From Eopsaltria australis (taxonomy: Eukaryota > Chordata > Aves > Passeriformes > Petroicidae), in the NCBI GenBank assembly GCA_034509425.1, contig JAVTVJ010000952.1, positions 212,501-276,500 of the forward strand: a DNA stretch of 64,000 nt, given 5' to 3'. Positions 12,446 to 24,130 of this stretch are shown here, piece by piece. Every line of letters begins with the position of its first letter. Position 1 is the stretch's first letter. Both the position numbers and the translations under genes were made by a program. Under the pieces are notes generated by a model. It was not told where the DNA came from. It saw only the letters and a list, made by a program, of their open reading frames with translations, and made no database searches.

Positions 12446-12475
12446 TGTGACAGCGACAGTGATCAAGAAGAAAAG
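12446..12475 (+). CDS. AUTS2: AUTS2 internal coding microexon (30 nt, partial gene)
   Basis: This is the only coding segment I can support. It is 30 nt, starts in phase 0 and reads [10 protein letters not shown]. That string matches the acidic Ser/Asp stretch of AUTS2 that I recall as [23 protein letters not shown], near residues 220-230 of the human protein. Upstream is a pyrimidine tract (12409-12440) ending in TTCAG, with a branch-point-like CTTAC whose A is at 12416, 29 nt from the exon. Downstream is AAAG|GTAAGA, a near-consensus donor. AUTS2 is a nuclear protein that joins PRC1.3/PRC1.5 Polycomb complexes and favours transcription in neurons. Length 30 keeps the reading frame, so skipping would drop ten residues without a frameshift. 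It is probably exon 4, but I am not sure of the number. The paralogues FBRSL1 and FBRS are less likely because of the exact peptide and the huge repeat-poor introns. The rest of the CDS lies outside the window. Confidence 0.88.
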
Positions 12476-12900
12476 GTAAGAAAGAAATTAAGTATGGGAG
12501 CAAAACTAATTTATTGGATTCCCTTATTCCTCTTAATCTATTACTTATTCCAAGTTTCTTCATGGACTAGTCTAAAGCATCTCTGTACAAAGAAAATTTC
12601 TGTCTCTAATTTAATTTTGGAATCAACCTCCAAGGGAAGAGAATTCTAATGAATATTTTGGAGGCTGCACAATTCATCTTTAAGCATATTGATGCCACAG
12701 TTTGTGTGGGTTGTTTATGAACACCAGTCTCACTACCAACCCTTTCCATGGCTACACTTCCCCTTGGAAGTTGTAACAGCAGCTGAGTCTGTTGGTAACC
12801 CTCACATTTGCACTTCTTAACAGTTATTTAACCACTGTTAGTGCCTGTTGTGCTCCTCTGCAGGCAAGGGCCTGCAAATTCCAACTGAAGTTGGTATGTC

Positions 12901-12946
12901 TGTTTTCTAGAAACATGGTTGATATATATCTATTTTCTAGAAACAT
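12901..12946. repeat. 30-bp-spaced duplicated element with heat-shock-like cores
   Basis: TGTTTTCTAGAAACAT (12901-12916) and TATTTTCTAGAAACAT (12931-12946) share 15 of 16 bases. Each holds TTCTAGAA, which matches the TTCnnGAA core bound by heat-shock factors. It lies about 430 bp past the AUTS2 donor site. Confidence 0.7.
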
Positions 12947-14399
12947 TTGGAAACTGCACGTTAAGTCAAGTAACACAACTTGCTGATAACTATCTCCATG
13001 ATTTTGGGTTTGAGTGGGAAAGGGGAAGAATATATTGCTGAAAGAGTCAGGCAATGGTTTCTAATGCTGTTAATTGTTTAGAAGACTAATAGTAATGAAG
13101 AACTGGTGTCCACACTGATGAATATTTTTATCCATTATTTTATGTTGTGAACAGACTAACCTTCTTTCTTTTTGTCAAAAGTGAAATAATAATCACAGAA
13201 AAACTGGTCTAATTTCTTTGTTTCCAGGTTGGATTTTGTGATTTTTATTTGTATGTTGAGCCTTAAGGGAAGTTTTGATAATGCAATCACTTTTGCCTCC
13301 TCTTTCCCTGGATAACTTGGGGGATGGAAGTCAGGGGAGGATAAAATAATGTCAGAAAATATTGTTCCTATAATAATGTTGACCTGTTTAGAGTTTCATG
13401 AGTGGTTCTGTTAAGCAGCTCCAAGGCAGGCCAAGAAGAGGAGGGATGACCATGCTGGTGTGCAGCTTATCCAACAGCCAAGTACAAACATGCTGCAAAA
13501 TCCAGAGGGAAACAATGAGTACAAAAATCATCTTCCATGAATTTCATCAGTTTTCTACAGGGTTGGTGTAACAGGAAGCCAAGGAAATTCTCAAGCCACT
13601 CTGTATATAACTTCCAAAGCTTTGCCCTTCAGCTCTTTTCCCAAGTAGAGGATTTTTTCCTCATGTTTCTTAATAATTTGCTAACTGTGTTAAAGAACTG
13701 CTGTTTACTTTGAAATGCAATGATTTTCCTTGCATAAGGGAACTAATCACTGGAGTTAATCAGTGTGACAACAGAAAGGGGAGGTTTTGTTGGGTTTTTG
13801 CACAGAATATTAACCTGCACTTTTCAATATGAATTTTTAATGCATTACCATTACATTCCATCCTGTGAAGTGATTATTCATTTTCAGGATGTTCCTTATG
13901 CAGAGGAAGATGATAAACTGAATTTCAGCTTCTATGTTTATGGCACCCAGAACTAAAAGTGTAATTTCCTGTCACTGCAGCATTTATGGAGCTGAACCTC
14001 TGCCTGTTTCACTGTATTTTTCTCTTGCAGCACTCCCGTATAAAAAGGCAGAGACAGCTTTTGGGGATGGAGGGGGGATGCTGGTTCAGGATGGTTTCCA
14101 CAACACAAGACAAGGGAGACTCAAGACTGTACCTCACACAGAACATCCCAGTATTTGTGTGGGCAGGATTTAAAATCCAGCTGTGTATTTCATCTCCATG
14201 ATCTATATTTTGTCTTACCCCTCTCGAAATGAGATTAAGTGCAGACTCAAATATCCCAAAAAATGTAGTGCTTTTCAAATGTCAGAACCAGACCCAGCTT
14301 TGAGCTTTGCAGCTCAGGCCCAGTTCTGAGAGATGACTGTTCACCCTGGCATATTTATTCAGGCTGTGCTGGCAGCCCAGGCAAAGATCTAAAGGCCTT
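12947..14399. other. Unique intron
   Basis: I see no gene and no repeat that I recognise. The composition is AT-rich and ordinary for the intron. Confidence 0.5.
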
Positions 14400-14760
14400 G
14401 TTCTGCTGTTAATTTGAATTCAGCATATGTAGCCTGTTATAAAATGCGAGACATCATCATTTGAGCAGGTCAAGCATATTCAGATGAAGACAAATGGTGC
14501 TTATTTGATTTTCTTAAAATCAGGAAATGAAAAAAGTGCTCTCTGGAGAAATCATGTTCTGCCTGACTTAGATGATAGACCAAGGCATGTACCCCAGATA
14601 AGAACAGGCGCTCGTGGCTGGGTTTTATCTCTGAAGGACGGTGGGGACTGTCAGCTCGCTGACATGTGCATTATCCATGTCATTTTAAACAAAGTGACCT
14701 GTAGAAAAGTGCACTCTGCCGTGACGTGATAATGGGCTGTTGGATGACAGGTAAAGTACA
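14400..14760. promoter_or_regulatory. Candidate conserved noncoding element
   Basis: The block is free of repeats and retains several CpGs (around 14450, 14610, 14640-14660, 14720). It has a CRE-like TGACGTGA at 14723-14730 and GATA/TTATC words. The call is inference from composition only. Confidence 0.25.
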
Positions 14761-17700
14761 CACTATAAAGGAGGCTGTGCGTTATTCCTTTGTTTAACTG
14801 ACAAGTAGAAACTTCTTTTCTTCAGACAGGCAGGATCTTTTAGATCTCCCCCAGTAGGACCCATAAGATTTTTGAATTCCTGCTTTAAATAAAATAACAT
14901 TTTTAGGACAAAAAGTTCCTGCGAGCACAGTGCACTGGGAGAAGCAAGGCTGCAGGATCCTGTGCAAGGGAGCATTTCATCAGTAGTGCCCAACATCCTC
15001 AGCTTTCATCAATAATCAGGGGAGCTGGGGGTGCTCAGCAGGATTAGAAGCTTGAAGATCCTTTACCCAAATGCCTTATATCATGATGATATTGGCCTCC
15101 AGCTGTGAAGCTGTTCTAGCAGTGAATTGACAAATTGCTCTTGGTTGGACCTCGCTCAGAGTGTTCTGAGGGTTGTGGAGTTGTGCCACTCCTACCAAAC
15201 ACAGCTTGGCCTGGAATGTTTCTGGGAAGAGGAGATCTGCTTCTCTTTAGGACTATCCCTTGCAGATTTTGATACCCTGTAGTGTACAGAATGTAGGGTT
15301 AATTGTTGCAGAGCAATTCTGTGCTTGCTCTTCAGAAAATGCAAAGGAAGCAATTTTGCTTCATTTAGGATTTTTGAGGGCAAACCCCCATTGATCCTCC
15401 ATAGGATCCACGAGAGGTAGAAGTAATACATATAGGTACATATTGCTGCCAGAATAAATAAAACCTGGAATCCAGAAAGACAGACCTGTGCCTTTGAATA
15501 AAATATGGGAGATCAGAATCAGGAATGGTGTGTGACAGATGAAGGGGCTGGAGGATGAGCTGGTTCAAGCTTGCCTGGGTGGGCCACTGTCAGCAGGAGA
15601 ATGAAGGAAGGGGCAGGACCTGGGAGCCTGAGGGGCAGCTGGGGTGGCAGAGGGAAAGGCAGTGTCTCAGTCTGGGCACATTCCCTTTTCCTGACTTGGA
15701 CCCGTGCCTATCTGACTGTGTAAATCACAGCTGATATCTGATCTCTGTTAGGTGCTGCCTGTGCCTCCAGCCCGCCTTCCCCAGCCTTTAATTGGGAGCC
15801 GACAGACAGAGTCACTTTCTGTCTGTGTCTGCCCTCAAATGAGACGTTTCTCCAGAGGTTTCTGGGGAAGAAGAAACAAGGATATTTAATTGAAACAATG
15901 ATGCAGCCCCTGGTTAGCGGTGCTGTAGCTAAGGCTGTGTCAGCATCTCAATTTTAAATGACATATTTTGGGTGCATAATTTGTCTGTTTATATAGATTC
16001 ATGCTCCTTCACTTCAGTTTGACACACAGGACTGGACTGGAGCACTCAAAGTAGACATTTCACCCTCCTGTTGCTGAAAAGCCTGAAGAGGTAGCAGGCA
16101 TGCCTGTGGAGGGAGAGTATATTTGGAAGATTTGCATCAGAGTGAGAAGCACTAATTCTTAGAGAGATGTCATTTTCCATCCTGGGATCCTTTCAGCAAG
16201 TGCCACTGGGATTTCTCACTGAATCAGAAAAAAGTATGGATCCCAGGGGAACTCCGATTTTCTCCATTAAAAAGTCTGTCAGTCTTACTCTTTGAGCAGG
16301 TCTCCAGAGCTGATAATCTAAAATTAGGGCAATCTATTGCACAGCTGACAAATTTAAGTGCAACTGTATTATCTTTTGATATCTTGATACAATCTTTAAA
16401 ATTATACCCATGGTAATTAATACAACATTAAAAACATAAGAGCAAACACAAAGTTCATCTTCTGGAAATAAAAGGAAATCTTGTTTGGAAAAGACATACA
16501 AAGAAGCTCTGATAAGGAAGTCAGGTGCTGAAGATGAGGTAAGAAATGAGGTCCTGTTTTATTCTCCATCTCTACCATTTCCTCTCACCACTCCATTTAA
16601 TTTTAAAATTAAAGACTCAATCTGAGGCACTTCAGTGATTTTTCCCTTCTTAGGAAACTGCTTCACTGATCAGGGGAGCTGCTTTGCAGAGTATCCAACT
16701 CTGATGGGGTGTGCAGCCTGAAAAACCATCACAGCTGATGCCTTAGTCCTGTGTTTGTCTCAGGAGTACCCCATCAGTTTAGGAGGCTCTTGAATCCCAC
16801 TGGAACGTGCTCTGCCAGGACCCAGCAGTGTCTGGCTGCTCCTGGCTGCAGCCCAGGTGTCTCTGCTGAAATGGGCTCAGCTCTGGTGCCCCTGGTGCAG
16901 GATGGGGAGGCAGGACAGAGCTGCAGTGGCTAAATTTGTCAGTGTTGGCATCTGTTCAGAGGGGGAGAGTAGCAAAGGGAGGGGATTGGGATTAGGATGA
17001 GTGGGTGTTGTGCTTGCCAAGGAGCCTGTGCTGGTGGGAGTGTGTTGCTTCATTATTTTTCTCTTTGAAAGAAAATTTTCTTCTTTGACGAGAAAAGTAC
17101 TGTGCCATTAAAAGCACCAAGAGAGCTGAAGAATGATCTCTCTTGAATCAGGTTATTTTTAATGATAATGCTGATATATCTGATTGCTTTAAACCAAAGA
17201 ATGGCATGGGAAATGCCATAAACGACTCTGCTACGCTCAGGTAAAAGGGGTGGCTATTATTTGTGTGTGTCTATACACACCCCAAAGCATTCACACCTGC
17301 ACCCTCTGTATGTTTCTGCAGTGCTTTTGGCCAATTATTTTGTGTGTGGACTTCAGAAAGACATTTTGGGGTAGCATTTTGGCAGATGTGTGTCTCCCAG
17401 TTTATTGCATAGGCTGCATTTTGGTGTTTAGTGGTTAAATAATCACACATACAAGTGTTCATATGTTTGTGTGTGTTTGTTTGTAGTTCTTTCCAACTTT
17501 GCAAACTCAGCTGATTTAGGTAGTAATAAATGCTTTGATAAACCTAAGAGGAAGCTGGGAAGGGCCTGCAAAAACCATGTCAGTCCATAGCTCTGGATAA
17601 ATGCAGAGTTTGTTGTTCATGAACTTCAGGAGCTGTTTTCTCCTGCCCTGCAGACCTGGAATGTCTCTGCTGAATGCCCAGAGCATCCTGCTCAGCTGGG

Positions 17701-18646
17701 GCAGAGCTGCTCCATGTCCTCCTCACTCCAAAGCATGTGCAGGACACAGCAAATTGTCCTTTCCAGTGGAACAGGAAGAACCCAGAGCAATCCCACCACA
17801 AACTGTGCTGGAAAACAGAAGGTCAAAGTAAGCAGCTGCTTTGCACAGGGCTGTGTTCTGTGTGTTCTGCAAAAGCTTTATTAGAAATGGATTAAATGGT
17901 GGTGAAATTGCTTTATGTCATATACAAAGGATTGCATTTCTAAACAGGTGCAATCCACTCTCATGTGCAGTTGCATCAGTGTGGGATTTTTTAAGGAGGG
18001 TGCTTGGAAACAAAACTGTATTTGGGGTATTTTGTCCTCAGCCCTGGGAGGAATGAGGGAAGGAAGAGTTTGGGTAGCACTTCAAGGGGAAAACGTCCCC
18101 CTGGATGGTGCCAAGGCAGTGGCAGAGAGACAGCTGGGAGCCAGCTACACATACCCAGCCACCACCACAGCCAAGCAGCGCTACAGGAATAGCTCTGCTC
18201 TTCTTATGGTTTAAAACTCTGCCAGGGTTTCCGTTTGGTGTTTATGCACTGCTGGAGTATAAATAATAAATTACAATTTACCTAGTCTGAAAGACTTTAG
18301 TCATAAGGGGAACTCTGAGCATTTATTGAGCTGTTGAAAGAAGGGCCTGTCATCAGAGCCGGGGTTTTTTTCATCCTGTTCTTCACACTTCTCAACCATA
18401 GGTGTGGGTATGGGAAGATTGGGGGTGGTTTTTACAGGAAAATGTCAAAATATAAAGTGTGTCATCTCCAGTCTAGTAAGAGGAAGAAAGAAATTAGTGT
18501 GTGGCCTTAGGTGTGTGAGACATTCCTATCTCTCCCTGCCAGGGAACCACTGGAGAAGAGTTCCCGTGGGGTTGGAAGGGCCTGAGGTTCCTGAAGGGGG
18601 ACTGGCTGCAATATGGGCTTTCACTGGGAGCTCTGGGGGTTGGGGG
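14761..18646. other. Unique intron
   Basis: I see no gene. A small inverted repeat TGGCAT-N5-ATGCCA lies at about 17203-17219. The region at 16300-16440 is rich in AAATT/TAATTA words. Short open frames at 16751-16933 and 17580-18214 have no supporting signals. Confidence 0.5.
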
Positions 18647-19014
18647 GAATCCTGCCCTCCCCAGATCACATCTCCCTGTGTTCATGGGACAGGTGGGAGA
18701 GATCCTGCCCTCCTCAGATCACATCTCCCTGTGTTCATGGGACAGGTGGGAGAGATCCTGCCCTCCCCAGATCACATCTCCCTGTGTTCATGGGACAGGT
18801 GGGAGAGATCCTGCCCTCCTCAGATCACATCTCCCTGTGTTCATGGGACAGGTGGGAGAGATCCTGCCCTCCCCAGATCACATCTCCCTGTGTTCATGGG
18901 ACAGGTGGGAGAGATCCTGCCCTCCCCAGATCACATCTCCCTGTGTTCATGGGACAGGTGGGAGAGATCCTGCCCTCCCCAGATCACATCTCCCTGTGTT
19001 CATGGGACAGGTGG
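18647..19014. repeat. 53-bp minisatellite, about 7 copies
   Basis: The word TTCATGGGAC recurs at 18681, 18734, 18787, 18840, 18893, 18946 and 18999, exactly 53 bp apart. Copies are nearly identical. One C/T site, in CCTCC[C/T]CAG, reads C,T,C,T,C,C,C from left to right, which suggests a two-unit (106-bp) duplication step. Because 53 is not a multiple of 3 and the unit has no stop in any + frame, all three + frames stay open across the array. The long open frames here are therefore artefacts. Confidence 0.97.
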
Positions 19015-19544
19015 GGCTGGCACATACAGGCTGAGAAGCTGCCAGGCCATTCAGCCCCTCTGTGCTCCAGGAAGGGCAAAGCATTGCTCGTGAGGGAGCT
19101 GGATGCTTGGAAAACTCCTTGGATGGTGGGTACCCACCAACACGTTTGGCAAACAAGGGGAAGCAGTGGCTGAGAACTCAATTTTAATAAATTACTTCAG
19201 GTCGTGGGATACTGCTGTCTTACTGTTTGGCATATATTTATTTTGGCTAAGGGTAGGATTAGAGAAATCATTCCTCAGTATTATTCCAAAAACTGTTTCT
19301 GCAGAGCCGGGATGTTTCCCACAAGGGCCATTTACGCTGCATATTTGTACAGGTGTTGTGTTTTTAACTCTGGAAAACGCAGCCCCAAGGGTGAAAGATC
19401 ACCCAGCCTCCCTGTGCTAGCGAGGCTCCGGCAATCAGGAAGCATTTCTTGCTGTTTAAGGCCCATTAGGAGGGAAGATAAGGCTCCTTTTTATTCATTT
19501 GATGTGCCGCACAGAGGGTCCCCGCAGCTGGAGTGGCAATAAGC

Positions 19545-19735
19545 GGAGCCGAGCGTGTTTGCTGTGCGGGATGCGGGATTTGGAGCGAGGGGAGCGGCCG
19601 CGGTGCCGCAGGTGGGGACGCTCCGGGCCGGCTGTGCCGCGCTTGTCCCGTCCTTTGTCGCGCTGTCGCTCGGCAGCGTTGTCACACACAGGGACCGTGT
19701 GCTCCTGCCCTCTCCCCTCCCCCCGCCTCGCTCCC
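19545..19735. promoter_or_regulatory. Isolated CpG-dense patch (CpG island-like)
   Basis: I count about 23 CpGs in roughly 190 bp, against almost none in the flanks. It includes a GCGGCCGCGG core near 19595 and several GC-box-like words. A C-rich stretch and an 18-19 nt T-run (from 19741) follow. It has no splice sites, and the short open frames on both strands do not resemble AUTS2. It could be an alternative promoter, an enhancer with CpGs kept unmethylated, or a GC-rich repeat unknown to me. Confidence 0.5.
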
Positions 19736-19740
19736 CTTCC

Positions 19741-19760
19741 CTTTTTTTTTTTTTTTTTTT
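19741..19760. repeat. Poly(T) tract
   Basis: About 19 Ts follow a C-rich run. On the minus strand the C-rich part gives G-runs close to a G-quadruplex pattern. Confidence 0.9.
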
Positions 19761-19789
19761 GTACCCATTTCGTGTAGAAAATTTGTATT

Positions 19790-20105
19790 TACTTTGGGAG
19801 TGTAATTTGTTCCTCATGGATAATGTGACCCTTAGCGGAGCTGGATCATGGGTTAGTTGAAGTGATATTTTCCGCTAATGGTAGTCGTACATCATTGCTG
19901 TCAGCTCGGGTTAGGAGGCAAGCACATTACAGCTCCATTTTACCTCTGCAGGCATCTGGGATTATTTGCCATAACTGAGTATGACATGACCACACTACAG
20001 AGTGCATTAAAATTTTACTAGCTGCTCAGGCAAGTTCCTTGGCTCCAGCCTGCCTCCAGGCAGCCGCAGTGATGGATACCTCCGAGGTCCTGACTTGCTG
20101 CACCA
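19790..20105. promoter_or_regulatory. Candidate conserved noncoding element beside the CpG patch
   Basis: The sequence is free of repeats, with mixed AT/GC and scattered CpGs (for example GCTAATGGTAGTCGTACATC near 19874). It has TAATG, ATTA and AACTGAGT words. Position next to the CpG-dense patch adds some weight. The call is inference. Confidence 0.3.
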
Positions 20106-21288
20106 AGGATACTCAATGTCAATGGCCCAAACAGGTTTTGCTCTCCCCGGGGCTTTAGCCCAGCTCGTGGCACTGAGCAAACAATGCAGAGCTAGAGGAG
20201 GGGAGGGCAGCTTGGCACAGATGCCCCTCCGAGGGTCCCTGGCGCATTGGAAGTCCCAGCGCTGTCACATCAGTGTCTTGAGACGCTGCTCAGCCATCAG
20301 GGCTTAAAAAGTGTCATTCGCAGGCTGTCTTGTGGGGATAAAAATAAAACCATTGTATGAAAATTCCAGCTGATAGCAAAAAGCATCCAGGGCTGTGGAA
20401 TGGTACGTGTTAAATGTGTAACAGGCGTGGAACATGATGCATAACCAATATGGAATATGCAAATGCAGCAAATGCTGATGTTGTGAGTGTATGCTCATGT
20501 TGCACTCGATTTTCTGCTCTGTGCATGTGTGCAGAGTCGTATTTACACCTGTAGCAGCACACACCTCTGCCCAGTATTTAAAATTTTTATTATTTTTAGA
20601 TGAGCAATTACTGTTCTCATACAGGACCTTAAAATACCAGCCATCCCTTATCTACATGTATATTATTTTGCAGCACGTGTTTTCATGTACACACATGCCT
20701 ACTATGAAAATCATAGACACTGCTTTCATTGAACATATCTGTTTATATACATGTACATTATTTGCAATGTGTCTGTTTATATATATTGACATTCCAAATT
20801 AGAGGTATAGCTATACAGAGAAATGTGTGCTGAGGAAACTTGGGTGAGAGGTTAAATTGAACATAGCAGTGGTTTTAAATGCTTCTTGAAAAAGCATAAT
20901 ATATACCCCATGATAATTTTATTGCAGCCTCCTGGTGGTTTTATAAATATCTACAACACACGTCTGTGCTGCCCACAAGCTCTCCTCCCCACAGCAGCAC
21001 TAATATCTATAATAATTTCAGGCAAAAGGTACATAATTATAGAGCGTGTTTCTGTAAGGTAAGCAGGGATTGTGTGTGTTTGAAATCCTCCAAGTTGTTC
21101 TCCTCTGTCCTCATTCTGTTGTTGTGTGCATTAGCAGATGGAGGAAGAAAGGAAAAATCTCAGTTTTGTTTGTTTAGCTTTTTTGTTTTGTCTTTGAAAG
21201 TGTTTAATTGCATTTGTATTCACTGTGAGATGAGAAGAGGGATAGGGGTGAGCAGCTCATGGGCTTGTCGGGGGGAGATTGCCTGGGC
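20106..21288. other. AT-rich intron
   Basis: I see no gene. A MEF2-type match TTATTTTTAG lies at 20590-20599. Confidence 0.5.
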
Positions 21289-21350
21289 TCACAGAGTCAT
21301 GGAATGGTTTGTGTTGGAAAGGAACCTTAAAGATCATCCCATTCCAACTC
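21289..21350 (-). mobile_element. CR1 3' tip (left arm of a tail-out pair)
   Basis: TCACAGAGTCATGGAATGG, GTTGGAAAGGAACCTTAAAG and ATCATCCCATTCCAACTCC form the reverse complement of the classical CR1 tail. Confidence 0.85.
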
Positions 21351-21418
21351 CAAAGTGTCCCTGAATCCCCACCTTTCCCTGTTCAGTCCTGCCATCCGAG
21401 GGGCACTCCACTCTATCT

Positions 21419-21542
21419 GAATGTCCAAGGCCAGGTTGGACGGGGCTTGGAGCACCCTGGGAATAGTGGAAGGTGTCCCTGCCCATGGCAGGGGATGGAA
21501 CTGGGGATCCCTTCCATCCCAAACCAGTCTATTTCTATGATC
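21419..21542 (+). mobile_element. CR1 3' tip (right arm of a tail-out pair)
   Basis: It carries GTCCAAGGCCAGGTTGGACG, TGTCCCTGCCCATGGCAGGG and CAAACCAGTCTATTTCTATG, the forward CR1 3' end. Together with the copy at 21289 it makes an imperfect inverted repeat with both tails pointing outward. Confidence 0.88.
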
Positions 21543-23779
21543 TAGGGCTGAGTTTCAGGATGTGATACTGATTTGAGTTTGTTCTGGTGTAACATGTTCC
21601 TGGCAATAAATATTCCCATCCTAATTGCAACACTTGGAGCCAAACTTTATTATGCCCAGGAGTTTTACCTGTGCCTGGATTGTAGGATTTGATTCTCTGT
21701 AGGGGAAGAGAGAAGAAGAGATTAAAGATTAAAGCTGGTGATGTGCTCAGTGCTGTACAAGAAACAGAAGAGACACTTTCAGGCATCTCTGAGGATAACA
21801 TGCAAATTCCTAAAGCCTTTCCAGCAGCTTAGATCACAGTAAGAAAGACATTCGAAATGATAGATAGTTTTGCTTGTTCACTTCATAGTGCTACATCTTT
21901 TTTATATGTAGCAAAACTTTTATCAAAGTGGTTCCATGAAGGGTGTACGTGGGAATGCCAGGCAAGATTTCACTTTCAGATGCCACTGGTGCAGAGTGAG
22001 TGAAATCACAGAGTGGTTTTCTGATATTGCATGTAGCAAGTTGTGATTTCAGCTCAGGGCAGATGTGTGTCTGTGTCTTCACTCAGTACATGTGCCCACA
22101 TACTCTCTCTGTCCTGAAAGATGAGAATTTGAAACTTAATTTAGAATGTTTGAACTGAGATCTCTTAGTAGATTTAGAAGTTGAGTCCGTTATTTTGTAC
22201 AAGTGTCTGTAAACCTTCCACACAAAAATGAGATGTCCTGAAAGGAAATCTGTGTCCTGAAAGGTACTGGCCCAATTCTTGTGATCACCACACCCCCACG
22301 GAGCTGCTGTTGGTTAGATCTGAGCTTTGGAGGTGTGTTAATGGTGTTGATGAGTGGGCACATATGATCTGTGTGTGTGGAGACAGACAGAAATTCCATC
22401 TGTGGATCTTGGAGTTTGGCCACGGCCAAACATATCGAGGTTACACAAAGTGTTCTTTAAGGACTATATGTTATTCAAGCATAATATTCATATACACTTT
22501 GTGGTCTTGAATAACATCTGTTTTTCATAACAAATCAGGTTTTATAATCATGTATGAGGCATGCTCCCCATTCCTGAATGTCTGTTCTCACTTTTCCTTG
22601 AAAAGAAAAAGGCTTGGGATTGAGAATTGAGAAGGTGAGACATTTCTTTGGAGGTTTCTTTAGAAAGAGAAGAAAAAAAATATATAGAACAAAGTTATGG
22701 CAATTATTTCATGGTTTTAATAGTCTTGGAGGCCACAACACATGTAACCGTCTCAGGTTTCTCACAAACATATCCAAGGACAGGCTGAAAACAAGGAGAC
22801 AGGAAATTAAATGCATGCACCGATGAATTAAGAAGGATTCCAGCAAGGACCACGCTGGTTCTCTAAATACTTCTCTCCATGTGGCTCAGGCAGGGTATTG
22901 TGGACCTGGAAGTGGTATAACACAGCTACCATGTCTCTTGGATTCCAGAAATCCCCCAAACAGGGCAGAAGTGAAGAGAATAATGTGGTTTGAATTAGGG
23001 TTGGGCCTGCAGGTACCAGCAGAGTAAAGATCATTCTGGGCTTTCATCTCGCTGTTAATCCAGGGTTTGGCAAAACCTCTCCTTTCCTCCTCCCTCGAGG
23101 CATTGCCAGCCAAGGGATCCCCTTCTCCCAGAGCCTCTGCCTGCTCTGTCACTCCAGTGAACCCCTGCATTCCTTGTTGGAAGGAGAAGACTCCAGGGTG
23201 TAGAGCAGGCAGAGATGTTCTGGGAGCCAGGGAGTGTGAGTTGTTGGAAAAGCAGATGTGCAAGCAGTGCACAAGTGCCTGACCCTGGCTGGTATTGGTG
23301 GGGAACTCCATGAATGTGCTGGAAGCATCTCAGAAGGGCACCCCACAGGACAACAGGAAAAGCTCAGAACAGGTTTATCTGACAGCTGGTGGGTTCTCCC
23401 AGGCTCCCAGTGTGGGCACACCATGATGTGGCTACTGGTCTGCACAGTGGGACCTACTGGGGAGCTGAGAGTGTGGAAAAGTTGGCTTAAGGTGAACCTG
23501 ACATGCTTCACTTTGGAAATGAAGGTCAACCTCTGTGCACTGACTCTTACAAGCCTTTCTGTGACCTCTGTGAAAAGTCTGGATTCACTTCAGGCATTAC
23601 AAAGATGTCTGGTTTGTAATTTTCTTTTAGTAGGAAATGCCAAGAAGGCCTTTGTGTCTTTAAAAATTGCCTGGGCTTTCGAATTCATGCTGATCTCTCT
23701 CCTGAAAATGCACTACTGAATTTCTGGGCTTTGCAGCCTGCCTCAACATCCCATTTCAGCAGACTCTGGACAGGCAGAC
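21543..23779. other. Unique intron
   Basis: I see no gene or recognised repeat. Open frames on both strands at 22886-23719 lack splice signals and any familiar protein. Confidence 0.5.
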
Positions 23780-24130
23780 AATATTAAACAAGGTTGTTCA
23801 TTCATAACAAAAGCATCCTAATTGAGTTACGTTATTACATTAACTGTAGCAATCAGATTGAACCAAATCACTGAGCGATAATGTCATTTTCCAGGGTATC
23901 ATTTGTAGGAACCAGTTGTCCTGTAAGATGCAATAACGCACTTAATCCTGCAGAGTTTATGGTGACTTATGTATCAAATTCCTTACTTTCAGGGAAAAAC
24001 CAAGCAGTTAATGCATGGCTGTGAATGTGCAAGTGATGAATTTATAGAGAAACATTTATCAGACCCTAGACAAACCGAAAAATGAGTGATAGTCTATAAC
24101 AATCTCAGAGAAAGGGGCGGTTCTAGGAAC
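23780..24130. promoter_or_regulatory. Candidate conserved noncoding element
   Basis: The block has no repeats and many homeodomain-like words (TAATTGAG, TTATTACATTAA, TTAATGCATG) and keeps CpGs near 23830, 23877 and 23937. Position and composition suit an intronic enhancer, but no alignment was possible. Confidence 0.33.

Noticed and set aside
18404..19093. 229-codon open frame and overlapping frames on the + strand
   Set aside because: They exist because the 53-bp minisatellite unit has no stop in any + frame. There are no splice or start signals and the peptide is a pure repeat.
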